This document shows, piece after piece, positions 9,587 through 11,464 of a stretch of DNA of 11,464 bases. Positions within the stretch are counted from its first letter, which is position 1. Each line of letters starts with the position of its first letter. The notes below the pieces were generated by a model, which saw only the letters and a program-made list of their open reading frames with translations, made no database searches and was not told where the DNA came from. A program made the position numbers and the translations under genes. The stretch comes from an uncultured Eubacteriales bacterium (GTDB lineage: Bacteria; Bacillota; Clostridia; UMGS1883; UMGS1540): the NCBI GenBank assembly GCA_900552775.1, contig USAP01000044.1, positions 1 through 11,464 of the forward strand, given 5' to 3'.

Positions 9587-10638
9587 TGACAGGGGTATAT
9601 ATACATGTTCCGTTCTGCGTTAAAAAGTGCGCCTACTGCAGTTTTTACTCGGAATCCGGAGCGGAGAAATTTGAAGGCGCGTATGTAAAAAAAGTTGTGC
9701 GCGAGGCTGAAAAATACAGCGGTGAAACGGCGGATACTTTGTATTTCGGCGGAGGGACGCCATCTGCGCTCTCGGCGGATGCTTTGATTTTTATGCTGCG
9801 CGGTATAAAAAGATTTATAAAATTTTCAGATGATTCGGAAATAACGATTGAAGCAAACCCTAAAACGGTAACGGAGGAAAAGCTTAAAAAGCTTTTTGAT
9901 GCCGGGTTTAACCGCATAAGTTTCGGTTTTCAGTCGTTTTCCGATGATGAATTGAAGTTTTTGGGAAGAATCCACAGCGCGGACGATAATAAAAAAGCGC
10001 TTGCAGCGGCGCGTGCCGCGGGTTTTAAAAATATTTCGGGCGATATCATGACGGCGATTCCGCTGCAGACCATGAACAGTTTGAAAAAAACAATAAATAC
10101 CATGTGCGCACTTGAGCTTTCACATATATCCGCATACTCGCTTTCCGTCGAGAAAGGCACGCCTTTTTATGAGGCAGAGCTTTCTCTGCCGGACGAGGAT
10201 ACGGAAAGGGAAATGTATTACACACTTTGCGATATGCTTGAGAATGCGGGATATGAACACTATGAAATATCTAATTTCGCAAAAGACGGAGCCGTGTCAA
10301 GACATAACACAAAATATTGGACGGGCGAACCTTACATTGGACTCGGAGCTGCGGCTCACTCGTACTATAAAAACGAGAGATACTGTAATATAAGCAGTAT
10401 AAAAGGTTATACAGAAAAAGAAGAAACGGAAGAGTTTCGCGAATACATAGATGAAAATGAGAAGAAAAAGGAACGCGTAATGTTGGGACTGCGTTTAAAA
10501 AGCGGCATACCGTATGAAAAAAATCCGAAAACCGATAAGTTTATAGAACAAGGTTTTATGCAGCGGTGCGGTGAAAATGTCAGACTCACCAGACGCGGGA
10601 TCGACATATCAAATTATATTTTTTCGGAGCTGATTTAA
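9586..10638 (+). CDS. hemW: Radical SAM family heme chaperone HemW
   Basis: HemW is a radical-SAM protein once annotated as oxygen-independent coproporphyrinogen III oxidase; characterised members bind and hand over heme. The [4Fe-4S] site is C11-x3-C15-x2-C18 followed by S-F, and the absence of the fourth cysteine of true HemN (CxC) places it with HemW. Other motifs are YFGGGTPSAL (53-62), EANPKTV, NRISFGFQSF (109-118), LGRIHS, HISAYSLSVEKGTPFY, YEHYEISNFAK, and HNTKYWTGEPYIGLGAAAHSY (240-260). Its 350 residues are somewhat short for the family, mainly after residue 260. The usual DLMxGLPxQ segment reads DIMTAIPLQ. ATG 9586 overlaps the lepA stop (TGATG). There is only a weak ribosome-binding site, so reinitiation after lepA is likely. 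Confidence 0.93.
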   Translation: MTGVYIHVPFCVKKCAYCSFYSESGAEKFEGAYVKKVVREAEKYSGETADTLYFGGGTPSALSADALIFMLRGIKRFIKFSDDSEITIEANPKTVTEEKLKKLFDAGFNRISFGFQSFSDDELKFLGRIHSADDNKKALAAARAAGFKNISGDIMTAIPLQTMNSLKKTINTMCALELSHISAYSLSVEKGTPFYEAELSLPDEDTEREMYYTLCDMLENAGYEHYEISNFAKDGAVSRHNTKYWTGEPYIGLGAAAHSYYKNERYCNISSIKGYTEKEETEEFREYIDENEKKKERVMLGLRLKSGIPYEKNPKTDKFIEQGFMQRCGENVRLTRRGIDISNYIFSELI

Positions 10639-10639
10639 C

Positions 10640-11098
10640 GTGAGAAAGAAAAATGTTGATGATTACGGAATAGAAAAAGCAAAGAGCGAAGCACTTAAGC
10701 TTACGCTTATAAAGCGCCGTACGGCAAAGCAAATTTCCGCAAGGCTTGCGGAGAAGGGCTTCCCGGAAGGCGTTATTTCCGAAGCGGTGGATTATTATAT
10801 CGAACTCGGGTATATTGATGACAGAGACTATGCGCACCGCTATACACATGACGCAATAGAAATTAAAGGTTTCGGAGAGTTCAGAATAAGAAGAGAACTT
10901 GCTTTAAAAGGTGTGAGTGAAGATATTATAGATGAATGCCTTGACGGGTGTACATACGATTTGAAGGGACTTATGATGAAGAAATTCCCAAAATGCGAAG
11001 ATAAAAAAGATTTGCAGAAGGTTTTAAACCATTTTCTTCGCAAGGGGTTTTCGCATGATGAAATATCAAGTACAATAAGAGAGCTTTATTCGGTGTGA
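10640..11098 (+). CDS. recX: Regulatory protein RecX
   Basis: RecX binds RecA filaments and restrains their extension and ATPase and strand-exchange activity. The 152-residue protein shows the three-helix repeat pattern of the family: LIKRRTAKQISARLAEKGFP (24-43), then VDYYIELGYIDDRDYAHRYT, then KGFGEFRIRRELALKGVSED, and a last repeat with KVLNHFLRKGFSHDEI. It is at the short end of the family range but complete. Translation starts at GTG 10640, one base after the hemW stop, with GGAG at 10626-10629; no ATG lies early in frame. recA is not adjacent. rimO follows, and rimO lies near recA in many Clostridia, so recA may be further downstream (inference). A structured non-coding stretch follows the TGA. 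Confidence 0.9.
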   Translation: MRKKNVDDYGIEKAKSEALKLTLIKRRTAKQISARLAEKGFPEGVISEAVDYYIELGYIDDRDYAHRYTHDAIEIKGFGEFRIRRELALKGVSEDIIDECLDGCTYDLKGLMMKKFPKCEDKKDLQKVLNHFLRKGFSHDEISSTIRELYSV

Positions 11099-11107
11099 TA
11101 TATTTAT

Positions 11108-11172
11108 AGGGGATGTTAAAAAACTCCGGAACGTAAGAAAAGGGAAAAATCAAAACTTTTTTCCTATCCCCT
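11108..11172. repeat. Degenerate palindromic unit A
   Basis: The ends AGGGGAT (11108-11114) and ATCCCCT (11166-11172) are perfectly complementary. Inside them, AAAAAA (11118-11123) can pair with TTTTTT (11157-11162) across a 3x3 internal loop. An alternative inner hairpin pairs GGAAAAA (11143-11149) with TTTTTCC (11158-11164). The outer layout resembles the shorter palindrome at 11181-11218: GGG-A-pyrimidine-GTT-A-run at the left, and CTTTTT...CCCC at the right. It starts 10 nt after the recX stop and could help terminate or stabilise the operon transcript. Confidence 0.55.
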
Positions 11173-11180
11173 TGAAAAAT

Positions 11181-11218
11181 GGGACGTTTAAAAAGTCGGT
11201 TGACTTTTTAAACGACCC
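11181..11218. repeat. Strong palindrome, unit B
   Basis: GTTTAAAAAGTC (11186-11197) and GACTTTTTAAAC (11202-11213) are a perfect 12-bp inverted repeat around a GGTT loop. One more C-G pair (11185/11214), an A/A mismatch and three G-C pairs (11181-11183 with 11216-11218) extend the stem. The T-run lies within the stem and no T-tract follows, so it is not a textbook rho-independent terminator. It fits a dispersed palindromic repeat, an RNA-stability hairpin or a binding site for a dimeric protein. Confidence 0.7.
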
Positions 11219-11229
11219 CGATTGAAAAC

Positions 11230-11272
11230 CCCGTGCGAAATTTTTCTCGCTTTGTTCGAAAACGCACATGGG
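11230..11272. repeat. Imperfect hairpin CCCGTGCG...CGCACATGGG
   Basis: CCCGTGCG (11230-11237) pairs with CGCAC (11263-11267) and, after a 2-nt AT bulge, GGG (11270-11272). This gives about 8 bp around a 25-nt loop. No T-tract follows. Its role is unknown; it lies directly downstream of the unit B palindrome. Confidence 0.45.
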
Positions 11273-11281
11273 TAGTCCTAT

Positions 11282-11323
11282 TCTCTTATCATTTCTTGCC
11301 CTTTAGATAAGAGATTTATTTTC
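11282..11323 (+). terminator. Candidate terminator or attenuator upstream of rimO
   Basis: TCTCTTATC (11282-11290) and GATAAGAGA (11306-11314) form a perfect 9-bp stem with a 15-nt loop, followed by TTTATTTT (11315-11322). The T-tract supports rho-independent termination, but the stem has only three G-C pairs and a long loop, so efficiency is doubtful. It ends about 44 nt before the rimO ATG, so it could end the recX transcript or modulate read-through into rimO. Confidence 0.45.
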
Positions 11324-11366
11324 ATTACTATTTGTGCTGACACAGGGCGGCGGAATGGAGATTAAT

Positions 11367-11464
11367 ATGACAAAAGTTTTGATTGTTTCGCTCGGATGCA
11401 GCAAAAATCTTGTGGATTCCGAAATTATGACAGGCGAGCTTATAAAAAACGGTTTTGAGATTAC
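11367..11464 (+). CDS. rimO: Ribosomal protein S12 methylthiotransferase RimO, N-terminal fragment
   Basis: RimO is a radical-SAM enzyme with two Fe-S clusters that adds a methylthio group to a conserved aspartate of ribosomal protein S12. Only 32 complete codons lie in the window; the frame is open at the edge. They show the start of the UPF0004 domain, VSLGCSKNLVDSEIMTGEL, with the first cluster cysteine at residue 11. KNLVDSE points to RimO rather than MiaB or MtaB. ATG 11367 has GGAG at 11357-11360. An in-frame ATG at 11355, with GGGCGGCGGA upstream, would add four residues and cannot be excluded. The gene lies behind a 268-nt gap and may have its own promoter. Confidence 0.9.
   Translation, partial: MTKVLIVSLGCSKNLVDSEIMTGELIKNGFEI

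Larger units (their letters stand above)
11099..11366. other. Structured intergenic region between recX and rimO
   Basis: These 268 bases contain no convincing ORF and form the only sizeable gap in the window. They hold four successive inverted repeats: 11108-11172, 11181-11218, 11230-11272 and 11282-11314. The upstream part is A/T-run-rich and clearly palindromic. Only weak promoter-like hexamers are seen, none at good spacing. The region likely carries the 3' end of the long operon, the leader of rimO, and perhaps a dispersed repeat element. Confidence 0.75.

Noticed and set aside
11200..11228. TTGACT as a -35 box of a rimO promoter
   Set aside because: No acceptable -10 box lies 16-18 nt downstream, and the hexamer is part of the unit B palindrome.
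11099..11366. CRISPR array or tRNA in the intergenic gap
   Set aside because: The repeats are two diverged palindromes without regular spacers, and no cloverleaf or T-loop consensus is present.

Overview
The window is a tightly packed housekeeping segment, all on the + strand, from a Bacillota genome, most likely class Clostridia. The evidence is the infB-rbfA-nrnA-truB-ribF order, a DHH/DHHA1 NrnA, the Shine-Dalgarno sites, and moderate GC with short AT-rich gaps. The exact lineage cannot be read from the sequence. Ten genes are present. infB lacks its 5' end, rimO is cut after about 32 codons, and the eight between them are complete.

Layout: 1-5155 is the classical translation-factor operon. 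It encodes IF-2, ribosome-binding factor A, the nanoRNase/pAp phosphatase NrnA, the tRNA U55 pseudouridine synthase and the flavokinase/FAD synthetase. From 5152 a second block follows with no break: prolyl-tRNA synthetase (proS), a PfkB-family sugar-phosphate kinase closest to 1-phosphofructokinase, elongation factor 4 (lepA), the radical-SAM protein HemW and the RecA regulator RecX. Genes overlap or lie at most 19 nt apart from 1 to 11098, so they look like one transcription unit with translational coupling. No promoter is evident inside it. The only sizeable non-coding stretch is 11099-11366 (268 nt), which holds four inverted repeats and then the rimO start.

The genes share themes rather than forming a new system. 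They cover initiation and ribosome maturation (infB, rbfA), tRNA modification and charging (truB, proS), translocation quality (lepA), S12 modification (rimO), RNA end-products (nrnA), flavin, heme and Fe-S cofactors (ribF, hemW, rimO) and recombination control (recX). The points that depart from the ordinary are the FruK-like kinase inside a translation operon, proS following ribF where rpsO-pnp is usual, lepA-hemW joined to recX-rimO rather than to the hrcA-dnaK heat-shock genes, several motif substitutions in RibF, and the pair of related palindromic units between recX and rimO. I found no CRISPR array, tRNA, rRNA, transposase, defence island or other clear novel system.
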